Source of the DNA: a virus
DNA length: 29,005 nt
Strand: one strand, 5' to 3'
Virus record (IMG/VR): IMGVR_UViG_3300026116_001051
Location: 1-29,005 of that record
Under the pieces are notes generated by a model. The model worked only from the letters and a program-made list of their open reading frames with translations. It was not told the origin of the DNA and ran no database searches. A program made the position numbers and the translations under genes. Below, piece by piece: positions 8,720-15,287 of this stretch; positions within the stretch are counted from its first letter, which is position 1; each line of letters opens with the position of its first letter.

Positions 8720-9069
8720 GCCGTAGCGCCTCGGGTCAAAGGCATGCTCAGCGACACGGCGGCGCCCGTGGCGAGGCGGCCGTCGATGTCGAGGGCGAAC
8801 TTCCCCTGCAGGCCGTCGATGGCTGTCAGCGCGACGCGCTGCACGGTGAGGCGCTTCTCCCAGCGCATGAGGGCGGTCGCGGTGGCGGCGAACAGACGCA
8901 CGCGAGTGGCGGCGTTGGCCGGCGCATCGAGGAGGTCGAAGACGCGACTGCCGTAGGTGCGGCGCGCTAGGCGGCTGCCCAGCGGCGTGGTCAGGATGTC
9001 GGCGACGGATTGCGCGATGTGGTCGATCTCCGGCAGCGCGGCGCCGGTGGTGCGCGACATTCCGGTCAT
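8716..9069 (-). CDS. W: Baseplate protein W (P2 gpW, gp25-like)
   Basis: The 117-residue protein matches the GPW/gp25 family (PF04965): DHIAQSVADILTTPLGSRLARRTYGSRVFDLLD is the conserved region, with the G-R---YGS motif near residues 31-42. P2 gpW has about 115 residues. It is part of the baseplate wedge and is structurally related to T4 gp25. The start overlaps the V stop by four bases and its stop overlaps the J start, so V-W-J are probably translationally coupled. Confidence 0.95.
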   Translation of the reverse strand: MTGMSRTTGAALPEIDHIAQSVADILTTPLGSRLARRTYGSRVFDLLDAPANAATRVRLFAATATALMRWEKRLTVQRVALTAIDGLQGKFALDIDGRLATGAAVSLSMPLTRGATA

Positions 9070-9662
9070 GGCTGTGGCCTGCCGGTGAGCCCCGGGCCCG
9101 GCTGCACCTGGTCGTGCAGGTGCTGACGCAGGCTGATGTCACCCGCTTTCACGTCCGCGTCGCTGGTGATGTCCTGCGACGCATGTAGCGTTTGATCGAA
9201 CGTGGCCGCTTGCGTGACATGGAGGGCGCCATCGATGCCGACGTCGCCGACCAGGCGGAAGCCGCCGGGCGCGGTGAGTTCGACGCGGCCGTCGGCAGGA
9301 AGCGTAGCTTTGAGCAGATGCGTCGCATGGTCGTAAAGAAGTACCGCGCCGTCGCCGAAGGCGAGCAGCACGTTGTCGGCAGTACCGTCGGCAGGGATCG
9401 GATGTGCGTCATAGAAGATGCCCGTCAGGGCAACGGCGGCGCCGAGGTTGCCGCCGGGCGATAGCACGAGCACCTGTTCGCCGGGGGAGGGCGGCGACCA
9501 GGTGCGGGCGGCGCCGGCACGCGGCGCAAGCCAGGGAATAGGCTTACTGGTGAGACTACCCACCGACACCACCACGCGCGCCGCCGCCACATCGACCGTG
9601 GCGACGGTCCCGTAGCGGATCAGATTGAAGAGTTGCGTGGGGTCTTCGTGCATGCAGTGCAT
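9066..9662 (-). CDS. V: Baseplate spike protein V (P2 gpV-like)
   Basis: The core IRYGTVATVDVAAARVVVSVGSL, then WLAPRAGAARTWSPPSPGEQVLVLSPGGNLGAAVALTGIFYD, is the OB-fold region of P2 gpV. The C-terminus has a beta-helix-like repeat and an H-L-H motif close to the end; P2 gpV binds iron through such an HxH at the spike tip. The spike pierces the outer membrane. The frame is open back to a GTG at 9752, but an operator-like site lies at 9698-9723 and P2 gpV has only about 17 residues before the matching position. I therefore prefer the ATG at 9662 (198 residues) or the one at 9653. The start is uncertain; neither has a strong binding site. Confidence 0.92.
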   Translation of the reverse strand: MHCMHEDPTQLFNLIRYGTVATVDVAAARVVVSVGSLTSKPIPWLAPRAGAARTWSPPSPGEQVLVLSPGGNLGAAVALTGIFYDAHPIPADGTADNVLLAFGDGAVLLYDHATHLLKATLPADGRVELTAPGGFRLVGDVGIDGALHVTQAATFDQTLHASQDITSDADVKAGDISLRQHLHDQVQPGPGLTGRPQP

Positions 9663-9697
9663 GCTGCGGAAGATCTTCACGCCACGCACGCACAGGC

Positions 9698-9723
9698 TGT
9701 TCTGTCGTGCGTCAGTCAGAACA
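9698..9723 (-). promoter_or_regulatory. Candidate late-gene activator operator upstream of V
   Basis: A perfect 7-base inverted repeat, TGTTCTG-N12-CAGAACA, lies just upstream of the V start. P2 late promoters PV, PO, PP and PF carry the Ogr site TGT-N12-ACA centred near -55; the outer bases and spacing match exactly. An almost identical site occurs between O and P (17971-17996). The centre is 48-58 bases before the candidate V start codons, so the leader would be very short. Confidence 0.7.
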
Positions 9724-9821
9724 GGGGCGAGGATTCTGGCTAGCCCGGACACGGCGCCCGACGAGCGCTAGTTGCTGACTTGCGGCGAGCCACCGTTTTA
9801 TTGGCCCACTAGGTATATCCT

Positions 9822-9836
9822 GAAAGGCATGCTTTC
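9822..9836. repeat. 15-bp inverted repeat in V / PIN-like gene intergenic region
   Basis: GAAAG-GCATG-CTTTC lies 77 bases before the ATG of the PIN-like gene, just after a TATATC element (9814-9819) that could be a -10 box but has no convincing -35 partner. It may be an operator for the accessory gene. The rest of 9763-9912 shows nothing further except a strong binding site for the next gene. Confidence 0.35.
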
Positions 9837-9912
9837 GATTTCAAGCCGGATGCATGGGTTGAAGGTGTGATGTACCCCAAGGACTGAACCAAAGAAACGA
9901 AGGGAGGGAGTC

Positions 9913-10512
9913 ATGAAGACCAATTACATCCTCATCGACTATGAGAATGTGCAGCCGAAAACCTTGAGTCCCTTGAAGGGCGATGCCCTCTTCAAGGTCT
10001 TGCTGTTTGTGGGGGCAAGCCAAGCCAAGGTTTCATTTGAAGTGGCCGAGGCGATGCAGGCGCTCGGTGAGCACGCTCGTTACGTCAAAATTGCCGGCAA
10101 CGGTCCCAATGCCTTGGATTTCCACATCGCCTACTACATTGGCCATATCGTCGCGAAGGATGCGAATGCGTTCTTTCACATCATTAGCAAGGATTCGGGA
10201 TTCGATCCCCTCATCAAGCATCTGAAAGGACAGAAAGTCCTCGCGTGTAGGTCTAAGAGCATTGATGAGATACCTATGCTCAAGGCAACGCAGATCGCTA
10301 AGACAGGGAAGGCCGAAGAAAAGATGGGCTTAGTTTTAGCGAGCCTTCATCAGCGGGTGACCAAGCCGCGCTCCATCAAGACGCTTACCAATACCATTCA
10401 GGCGATCTTTTCCAAGCGGCTGACGGATGAGGAAGTCGCCAACGTGCTGGAGACCATGAAGGCCTCAGGTCATATCCAAGTGGATGGGACGAAGGTGAGC
10501 TACGGCTCGTGA
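9913..10512 (+). CDS. PIN-like domain protein (NYN/PIN_7 type), putative RNase
   Basis: This 199-residue protein has an N-terminal PIN-like fold (about 1-125). The acidic residues expected of a metal-dependent nuclease are visible: D9 and E11 in ILIDYENV, D69 in GNGPNALDFHIAYYIG, and D94 and D98 in ISKDSGFDPLIKHL. The C-terminal 70 residues (KPRSIKTLTNTIQAIFSKRLTDEEV..., ending GHIQVDGTKVSYGS) look like a small winged helix. The start is well supported by AGGGAGGGAG two bases before the ATG. It is transcribed against the surrounding late genes, is more AT-rich than they are, and sits between V and S, so it looks like an added cargo gene with its own promoter. RNA cleavage in phage exclusion or host control is a reasonable inference, not shown. 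The family also occurs outside phages. Confidence 0.8.
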   Translation: MKTNYILIDYENVQPKTLSPLKGDALFKVLLFVGASQAKVSFEVAEAMQALGEHARYVKIAGNGPNALDFHIAYYIGHIVAKDANAFFHIISKDSGFDPLIKHLKGQKVLACRSKSIDEIPMLKATQIAKTGKAEEKMGLVLASLHQRVTKPRSIKTLTNTIQAIFSKRLTDEEVANVLETMKASGHIQVDGTKVSYGS

Positions 10513-10609
10513 TGCGGGACTTGCGTGCTATTTCTCTAGGTGGTTCTGGGTATCTCTGCAAGAGGTCGCGGATGCGCTTCCGTTCGGCGAAGGGGAAGAT
10601 TAGCCTTTG

Positions 10610-11362
10610 TCAGGACGTCGCGGAGCGGTCCTTGTTGAAGGCCTTTTCAAACCGCCGTGGAACTTCGACCTCATCTTTGGCGATGATGCTTTCTGGCACC
10701 GCCTCCCAGAAAGCCACGATGGCTTCGGAGAATTCTTCGACATGTCGGTCTTTGACCATCATTTGGGTGTGGTCGATAAGATGAGACGGCAAGCCACCTT
10801 GGATAGCGCCTATGGACGGGAAAAACTCAGGGCGCTGTAGCTTGAGCCGTTCGAGCGACGTACCTTTGCCATGTTTAAAGACATTCACTACCAGGCGCAT
10901 TACATCTAAACGGTCGTGGCACTCAAGCGCGGCGACATCCCAGTCGAATGACGTAAGGAGTTCGAGAAGATCGGGCATGTCTGCGTCCCATACGGCCCGC
11001 TTGAGGAGGTCGGCGTTATGCCAATGTCTCATTTCGCGTGTCATCCATTCCCGAAGCTTTTTGTCCCATTCGTGATACATGCCCGCAATGACGGAAAGTC
11101 GTGTGCGGTCCTGCAAGTCGCTGAGCATCTGGCACAGCTCAATGCTCTTTTCTCGGACAGCCTCGTAGACATCGTAAGGATCAACGATTTGCGGGTCATA
11201 CTCGATTTCGTTGAGTAGCATCTCCGCTGTCTCATTGACCTCGTCGTCAAGATTTTCAAACTGTGAAAGCAGCCGCTTTCGAGCTTGTTCGACGTAGAAC
11301 CGGTGTGCGGCAATCAGGTTTTGCCTGACCGGATTCCCCATATGGAAGGCTACTATCGGCAT
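10610..11362 (-). CDS. Uncharacterised all-alpha protein (possibly HEPN-like), accessory gene
   Basis: The 250-residue protein begins MPIVAFHMGNPVRQNLIAAH and appears almost wholly helical, with many Trp, Leu and charged residues and no signal peptide or membrane segment. Two features recall HEPN-fold proteins: an R-x6-H near the start (RQNLIAAH) and the helix LVVNVFKHGKGTSLERL, similar to the N--KH motif in several HEPN families. This resemblance is weak and the family is not firmly recognised. AGGAGG precedes the ATG by 10 bases. It is the second gene of a two-gene minus-strand operon, 68 bases after the 125-residue gene. It converges with the PIN-like gene (97 bases apart, no clear terminator between). 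Codon use is less GC-rich than in the flanking structural genes, which suggests cargo. Confidence 0.75.
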   Translation of the reverse strand: MPIVAFHMGNPVRQNLIAAHRFYVEQARKRLLSQFENLDDEVNETAEMLLNEIEYDPQIVDPYDVYEAVREKSIELCQMLSDLQDRTRLSVIAGMYHEWDKKLREWMTREMRHWHNADLLKRAVWDADMPDLLELLTSFDWDVAALECHDRLDVMRLVVNVFKHGKGTSLERLKLQRPEFFPSIGAIQGGLPSHLIDHTQMMVKDRHVEEFSEAIVAFWEAVPESIIAKDEVEVPRRFEKAFNKDRSATS

Positions 11363-11430
11363 CTTGATCGGGCCTCCTATTCATCAAATGACTATCCGAT
11401 GTGACTAGGTATGTTGCGTTCGCCGCGTAG

Positions 11431-11808
11431 TTAGTCCTCGTCGATGGGATAGCACTCTATCGCGGTGCGATAGGAGATTTCTTCATGGAGTTCTTCAAGA
11501 TCCTTCGGTAGAAGGAAGGCGATGCGTCTGTTGTGATACTCGATTTGAAAGGGTGTGCCAGATTGCTTCATGGCTTCCCAAAAGGCAGCTGACCAGATGG
11601 GGTCTTCCGACCATCGAAGGTACCAACGAAAGCAGCTTCTTCGGATGGGATGAATGACCTTGTTCATGCCGGCGTAGTCGCTTCTATCGAAGAAGACTGT
11701 GCCGTCGTCTTCCACTGTGTAGTCGGGAGCAGATGTCAGCTCTTTTAGGCCCAAAATGAGGCGACGTTGAAGGTCTGCGTCTTCGAATTTATGCGAGTGA
11801 AACGTCAT
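11431..11808 (-). CDS. Uncharacterised 125-residue accessory protein
   Basis: The protein begins MTFHSHKFEDADLQRRLILG and is acidic at its end (ECYPIDED). It contains the aromatic-rich stretch RRSCFRWYLRWSEDPIWSAAFWEAM and a short predicted strand region NRRIAFLLPKDLEELHEEI. There is no membrane segment and I recognise no family. The ATG is preceded by AAGGA at good spacing. A promoter-like TCGACA-N18-AATATT lies 40-70 bases upstream. It is the first gene of the pair with the 250-residue gene, so the two proteins may work together. It lies between tail completion gene S and the PIN-like gene. Confidence 0.7.
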   Translation of the reverse strand: MTFHSHKFEDADLQRRLILGLKELTSAPDYTVEDDGTVFFDRSDYAGMNKVIHPIRRSCFRWYLRWSEDPIWSAAFWEAMKQSGTPFQIEYHNRRIAFLLPKDLEELHEEISYRTAIECYPIDED

Positions 11809-11848
11809 GGCGCTGTCCTTGCGTGCAATCGAGAGAGCCTGCGCGACG

Positions 11849-11878
11849 AATATTCAGCGATCAGGGCCCTTTTGTCGA
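11849..11878 (-). promoter_or_regulatory. Candidate sigma70-type promoter of the two-gene accessory operon
   Basis: On the minus strand TCGACA (11878-11873) and AATATT (11854-11849) are 18 bases apart, 5/6 and 4/6 matches to the -35 and -10 consensus. The predicted start is near 11842, about 34 bases before the ATG at 11808. Such a promoter would let the cargo genes be expressed in the lysogen independently of late activation. Confidence 0.5.
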
Positions 11879-11902
11879 ACCGCTAGGCTTCGTTGGCCGC
11901 CC

Positions 11903-12367
11903 TTATCGGCCGGTGATTTGGAGCAACAGCAAGTCGCGGACGCATTCCCGATCTGCTTCGGTGAAGCCGAGAAGCGCGCGGCGGGGGTAACGGACCTCTT
12001 GTGCGTCCGGTGCTGCGCGGTCGCGCAGTCCTTCTTGGTGGATGCGCGCGATCCGCGCGACACGACTGGCGAAACCTACCTCGGCGGCATCGGGTGTGCC
12101 GGCGATACGCAGCCACCGCGCGGTGCGAAGCTTGGCGAACATCGCCGCACGCCGGCGGATGGCCCCGCGCCGATCACGCAGCCGCGGCTTGCGTGGCACG
12201 AAGGGCGAGCCCTCCGTATCGTGCTGCCAGGCGATGCGCTGCTGTTGGGAGCGGCGCAGCTCTCGGGCGATGGTCACGGCTAGGGTGCGCCGCGCAGGTG
12301 CCTCCAACTTGGCCAGCAACGCGCCGGCCCATTCGTCCAGCTGGCGCAGCGGATCGCTGCTCACCAC
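11903..12367 (-). CDS. S: Tail completion protein S (phage virion morphogenesis family)
   Basis: The 154-residue protein shows the family pattern of P2 gpS (PF05069): LRQLDEWAGALLAKLEAPARRTLAVTIARELRRSQQQRIAWQHDTEGSPFVPRKPR, in which the R-SQQ-RI--Q-D--G-PF-PRK-R motif is very characteristic. RVARIHQEG is also seen (HQ-G motif). P2 gpS has about 150 residues. It acts in tail completion and joining of heads and tails. The start is a GTG overlapping the R stop; the next codon is also GTG, so the exact start is open by one residue. S is separated from V by the accessory island, while in P2 only a small ORF intervenes. Confidence 0.93.
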   Translation of the reverse strand: MVSSDPLRQLDEWAGALLAKLEAPARRTLAVTIARELRRSQQQRIAWQHDTEGSPFVPRKPRLRDRRGAIRRRAAMFAKLRTARWLRIAGTPDAAEVGFASRVARIARIHQEGLRDRAAPDAQEVRYPRRALLGFTEADRECVRDLLLLQITGR

Positions 12368-12768
12368 ATCGCCGTCGGATCGGCCGGCGGTGGTGCTGGG
12401 TGCTCGAAGCCGTCACGGCGGCGCATCACCGGTTCGGTGATGTCCAGCTGGAATTGCACATCGGCCAGTTCGGCGGTCATCAATTCGGCCTCGAAGCGTA
12501 TGCCGTTACGCCGGCTCTCCGCGCTCAGCAGCAGGTCCGGCTGCTCCGCGGCGAGCCAGCGCAACACGGTGGCCGTGAGTGCGTCCATGTCGCCCGCGAA
12601 GTCCTGCACGATCACCGTCAGCTGGTAGGCGTATTCCCAACTCTCACCCGGTTCACCGGTAGCCACCACCGAGCCACGCTCGGCGAAGATCAGCAGCTTC
12701 TGCGGATCGAGGGCGAGATCGGGTAGTCCACGGATCAGCGCCTCGCGCAGGCGGCCGGGCTTATTCAT
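12361..12768 (-). CDS. R: Tail completion protein R (P2 gpR-like)
   Basis: The 135-residue protein begins MNKPGRLREALIRGLPDLALDPQKLLIFAERG, typical of the P2 tail completion R family (PF06891), with WEYAYQLTVIVQDFAGDMDALTATVLRWLAAEQPDLL in the middle. P2 gpR has about 155 residues. The start overlaps the spanin gene stop by eight bases and the stop overlaps S by seven bases. It works with S at the head-proximal end of the tail. Confidence 0.93.
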   Translation of the reverse strand: MNKPGRLREALIRGLPDLALDPQKLLIFAERGSVVATGEPGESWEYAYQLTVIVQDFAGDMDALTATVLRWLAAEQPDLLLSAESRRNGIRFEAELMTAELADVQFQLDITEPVMRRRDGFEHPAPPPADPTAMW

Positions 12769-13255
12769 CCGGCGCGGCCTCGTGATAGGGCGGCATCTGC
12801 AAGCGATCGATCAGCGCGTTGAGCTGGTCGCGGATGGCGTGGCAGGTACCGTAGTTGCCGGCGATGACGACGGCGGCGTCAGAGGCTGTAACGCCGGAGG
12901 CCTGCGCATCAGCAGCGCCGGGAGGGCCGGGCAGATCGGCCGCGGCGGCGGCGTCGTGCAGGCGGACAAAGCCGACAGGGAGAGGAAAAGCAGCATCGGT
13001 GCGGGGCGTGACATAGCGGGGCGTCTCGCGCTGGATAGTGTGGATGACCTGGTGAACCACGCGCTCGTGGTCCACGTACTTGGTAATGACATGCACGTCC
13101 GCGCGCGCCGCGCTGGCCTCGAAGCCGGCGATGACCGCTTGCGTTTGTGCCTGGGCCACGTCGGTAGCTAGGCCTTGGATACGGTGGTGCTGCCAGGCCA
13201 GTAAGCCACCGGCCACGGCGAGCAGGGCGAGCAGGACGGTGAGGGCGTAGCGCAT
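12761..13255 (-). CDS. lysB: Inner-membrane spanin (Rz / LysB-like)
   Basis: The 164-residue protein has one N-terminal membrane anchor (about residues 3-21, LTVLLALLAVAGGLLAW) and then a periplasmic helical domain with a long charged stretch (HRIQGLATDVAQAQTQAVIAGFEASAARADVHVITKYVDHERVV), as expected for an i-spanin. The C-terminal part contains NYGTCHAIRDQLNALIDRLQ, a segment common to LysB-type proteins of P2-like phages. It spans the periplasm with Rz1 and disrupts the outer membrane in lysis. It lies directly after the endolysin gene (3 bases), and a second lysis gene is embedded in it. Confidence 0.85.
   Translation of the reverse strand: MRYALTVLLALLAVAGGLLAWQHHRIQGLATDVAQAQTQAVIAGFEASAARADVHVITKYVDHERVVHQVIHTIQRETPRYVTPRTDAAFPLPVGFVRLHDAAAAADLPGPPGAADAQASGVTASDAAVVIAGNYGTCHAIRDQLNALIDRLQMPPYHEAAPDE
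12811..13014 (-). CDS. lysC: Outer-membrane spanin lipoprotein (Rz1 / LysC-like), embedded in Rz
   Basis: A second frame inside the Rz gene encodes a 67-residue protein with a hydrophobic signal MLLFLSLSALSAC, in which LSAC is a lipobox with Cys as the lipidation site. The mature part is short and very rich in proline (CTTPPPRPICPALPALL...). This is the classic Rz1 arrangement, and P2 lysC likewise overlaps lysB. I start at the ATG at 13014 (MSRPAPMLLF); the ATG at 12996 is an equally good choice. No strong ribosome binding site is seen, so translation may depend on Rz. Confidence 0.78.
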   Translation of the reverse strand: MSRPAPMLLFLSLSALSACTTPPPRPICPALPALLMRRPPALQPLTPPSSSPATTVPATPSATSSTR

Positions 13256-13258
13256 GGC

Positions 13259-13819
13259 CTACGTCCCCACCCGGTTGGTGACCCAACCGAACACGAACCG
13301 TCGCTGTGAACGGTTCCCCTCGGTGATGTCGAGGTAGCGTGTGCCCTGGGAGCTATGGATGCCCTTTAGCAAGGTGGCAGCGCCCATCGGGCCACGCCAG
13401 CGCAGGAAGGCACGCAGCGCGTCGAGCGTCTTGTTGCCCACCTGGCCGTCGACCACCAGCTCCGCGTAGCGGGTGCCGGTGTCGTTGAACGCATTGAGCC
13501 AGCGTTGCAGGAAACGGGCGGCGACCGCCGGTCCCATATTGACGCCGATATTCACCAGCGTGGCGCCGATCTCGGGATCGATGGCGACCACCTCGCCGAA
13601 GCGAGGCGCGTCCACGTAGGTCGTGCGGTAGATCGCACGGGCGTTCGCTTCGGGCAATGCCGCCATCGGGCCGGTGTAGCCATGGGCGCGCGCCGTCGCC
13701 ACGGTGATGCCCCACCGGGTCTCGCCGCCGCGGTCGGCCGCGTCGTGGACGTAGCCGCCTTCCACCGCGATCAGGTCCGACAGCAGGCGCTCGATGCGCT
13801 GCTCGGCCAGCGCGATCAT
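13259..13819 (-). CDS. Endolysin, glycoside hydrolase family 108 type
   Basis: The ATG at 13819 gives 186 residues beginning MIALAEQRIERLLSDLIAVE. The motif EGGYVHDAADRGGETRWGIT carries the proposed catalytic Glu (E20) of the GH108 / N-acetylmuramidase family (PF05838), and the C-terminal half (GPMGAATLLKGIHSSQGTRYLDITEGNRSQRRFVFGWVTNR) fits the linked peptidoglycan-binding domain (PF09374). It cleaves the cell wall at lysis. The start overlaps the stop of the membrane protein gene as ATGA. The frame is open far upstream to 14611, but that part translates to Arg-rich noise over two membrane protein genes. P2 itself uses a different lysozyme (gpK), so this lysis cassette is of another type. 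Confidence 0.92.
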   Translation of the reverse strand: MIALAEQRIERLLSDLIAVEGGYVHDAADRGGETRWGITVATARAHGYTGPMAALPEANARAIYRTTYVDAPRFGEVVAIDPEIGATLVNIGVNMGPAVAARFLQRWLNAFNDTGTRYAELVVDGQVGNKTLDALRAFLRWRGPMGAATLLKGIHSSQGTRYLDITEGNRSQRRFVFGWVTNRVGT

Positions 13820-14139
13820 CGGCGCGCCCGACGATGCACGGCGCGCGCGGCGTCCCACACGGCGCGGAGGGTATGCGCCAGGTCGCCACGGTGCCCGGTG
13901 AGCAGCGCAGCCAGCGCAGTGCATCCGAGCGCTTCCAGCGGCCCCGGTGGCGGCCGCACGCCGCACAAGAGCTTCACCGCGGTCATCAGGCAGCCGACCA
14001 CCAGCAGCCAGGCCAACCAGGCCACGCCGCGGCGATGGGGCGAGCGGCCGCGGCGGTACATGGCCAACTGCCAGGCGATAACCAGGCACGCGATCAGCTG
14101 GATCAGTGGCCAGGCGTTCGGGGTGATGAGCTGGGACAT
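13816..14139 (-). CDS. Small phage membrane protein, holin candidate
   Basis: This 107-residue protein has two to three hydrophobic segments: about 11-26 (WPLIQLIACLVIAWQLAMY), 40-58 (AWLAWLLVVGCLMTAVKLL) and a weaker one near 68-82 (LEALGCTALAALL). The end is strongly basic (AVHRRARR). This resembles the 3-TM phage holin family (PF05449 type). Its stop overlaps the endolysin start and it follows another membrane protein, so it is part of the lysis cassette. It could be the holin, an antiholin or a pinholin regulator. Confidence 0.78.
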   Translation of the reverse strand: MSQLITPNAWPLIQLIACLVIAWQLAMYRRGRSPHRRGVAWLAWLLVVGCLMTAVKLLCGVRPPPGPLEALGCTALAALLTGHRGDLAHTLRAVWDAARAVHRRARR

Positions 14140-14142
14140 GGG

Positions 14143-14496
14143 TCAGGCTCCGCGCTTGGTAAACAGGGACGAGAGATCGAGGGTCTTCACCCGCTCGATG
14201 GCTTGGGTGGCGACCGTCACCGCGACGGCGCCGCCGAGAAAGCCGGCCAGGCCGTTGCTTTGCAGCGGCAGCAGACCGCGCAGCTCCGGCGCGCCGAAGT
14301 AGCCGGCGGCCGTGCTCACCAGCAGGTAGACGGCGCGGCGCAGCAGCGGCAGGTCGCGCGCACTGGTGACGTACAGCGTGCCGCCGGCCAGCGCGCCCAC
14401 CAGGGCGTCGCCGTCGATGCCGGGAAGCAGCGCGGTGGTGGCGGCCGTGGCGGTGACCGCGGCGGCAAGGAGGTAGGTGCTGGCCGGTTCGGTCAT
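14143..14496 (-). CDS. Putative holin (Phage_holin_8-like)
   Basis: From the ATG at 14496 the protein has 117 residues beginning MTEPASTYLLAAAVTATAATTALLPGIDGDALVGALAGGTLYV. The pattern ALLPGIDGDALVGALAGGTLYVTSARDLPLLRRAVYLLVSTAAGYF is typical of putative holins in Burkholderia- and Xanthomonas-type P2-like phages (PF16931). Three hydrophobic segments can be placed near residues 8-25, 31-45 and 58-75, with a fourth possible at 88-105. The gene starts two bases after X, where P2 has the holin gene Y. An in-frame ATG at 14508 overlaps X but has a poorer binding site. Confidence 0.82.
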   Translation of the reverse strand: MTEPASTYLLAAAVTATAATTALLPGIDGDALVGALAGGTLYVTSARDLPLLRRAVYLLVSTAAGYFGAPELRGLLPLQSNGLAGFLGGAVAVTVATQAIERVKTLDLSSLFTKRGA

Positions 14497-14498
14497 GC

Positions 14499-14714
14499 TC
14501 AGTCCCATAGCTGTTGGGTAGGAAGGACGGGTGTCGCTGTGGCGGGCGAGCGCTCCGGTAGCTGCACGACGGTGCCCGTCGGAAGGACGAGGCCCAGGTC
14601 GGCCAGGTCACGATTGAGTTCGAGCACGGCTTCCACCACGCCCGTGGTGGCGCCCAGCTCCCGCCAGCACAGCGCGTCCACCGTGTCGCCTTGGAGCGAG
14701 CGCACCGCGGGCAC
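14499..14714 (-). CDS. X: Tail protein X (P2 gpX-like, LysM-type)
   Basis: A GTG at 14714 overlapping the L stop (TAGTG) gives 71 residues. SLQGDTVDALCWRELGATTGVVEAVLELNRDLADLGLVLPTGTVVQLPE matches P2 gpX, which starts with the same LQGDT-DA-C pattern and has 67 residues; the family is PF05489, related to LysM. The product probably sits in the tail and binds the cell wall. A longer frame extends upstream over L but gives noise. The non-ATG start makes this small gene easy to miss. Confidence 0.9.
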   Translation of the reverse strand: MPAVRSLQGDTVDALCWRELGATTGVVEAVLELNRDLADLGLVLPTGTVVQLPERSPATATPVLPTQQLWD

Positions 14715-15193
14715 TAGATCAGCTCCACGACGTTGCGCGCGCGGCCCAGGATGTCGGCCAGCGCCCATTGCGCGTTGCGCCGGAATTCGTCGGCCGCGGC
14801 GGTCTCCGATTCGGCGCGGTAATCGCCGGCACGGGTGGTATCCCAATCGCGGTAGTGCTCGGCCAGGTCCGCCTGCACGCTGCACGCGACGGCGCGGAGA
14901 TAGCGCTGCACGAGCACCGACTTACCGTCGATGGTCTCGTCCATGTCCGCGGCCGACACCCAGCCCTGCGCGATCTTCGTCGCGCGAAACGCAGCGAGCT
15001 GCGGATTGATGAACAGCACCGCGGCGACAGCGGCGGTGCGCAGGCGCGCCGCCGTGACGTTGCCGGTGAGGCGGGTGGAGGCGCGCAGGGCGCCGAGGTC
15101 GATATCGGGCCAGAAGCCGTCGTTGCGGATCGGCGGGCCGTCGTCGGAGGGAGGAGTAGCGGCCGTGCCGCCGTTGCCAGTCAGGGTGCCCAT
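14714..15193 (-). CDS. L: Head completion/stabilisation protein L (P2 gpL-like)
   Basis: From the ATG at 15193 the protein has 159 residues (P2 gpL about 169). DGFWPDIDLGALRASTRLTGNVTAARLRTAAVAAVLFINPQLAAFRATKIAQGWVSAADM and the end EFRRNAQWALADILGRARNVVELI match the gpL head completion family (PF05926), where FFPDID and RW----I--R---V--I are conserved. It closes the capsid vertex after packaging. An upstream GTG (15259) would add 22 residues without family support. About 95 bases separate L from M. Confidence 0.92.
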   Translation of the reverse strand: MGTLTGNGGTAATPPSDDGPPIRNDGFWPDIDLGALRASTRLTGNVTAARLRTAAVAAVLFINPQLAAFRATKIAQGWVSAADMDETIDGKSVLVQRYLRAVACSVQADLAEHYRDWDTTRAGDYRAESETAAADEFRRNAQWALADILGRARNVVELI

Positions 15194-15287
15194 CGGGGTC
15201 TCGTCAAATGCGGCGGTGGACGGGTGGGTCGGTGTTCGCCTGGGGGCGACCCTCGCCACCCGTGCCGCCGCGGCGCCAGGGGGAGGC

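Noticed and set aside
8720-9142. N-terminal extension of gene J
   Set aside because: The extra part overlaps W fully and reads as His/Arg-rich noise; the ATGA overlap at 8716-8719 gives a natural start.
13820-14611. N-terminal extension of the endolysin frame
   Set aside because: The upstream codons give Arg/Pro-rich noise across two clear membrane protein genes; the GH108 domain begins at the ATG at 13819.
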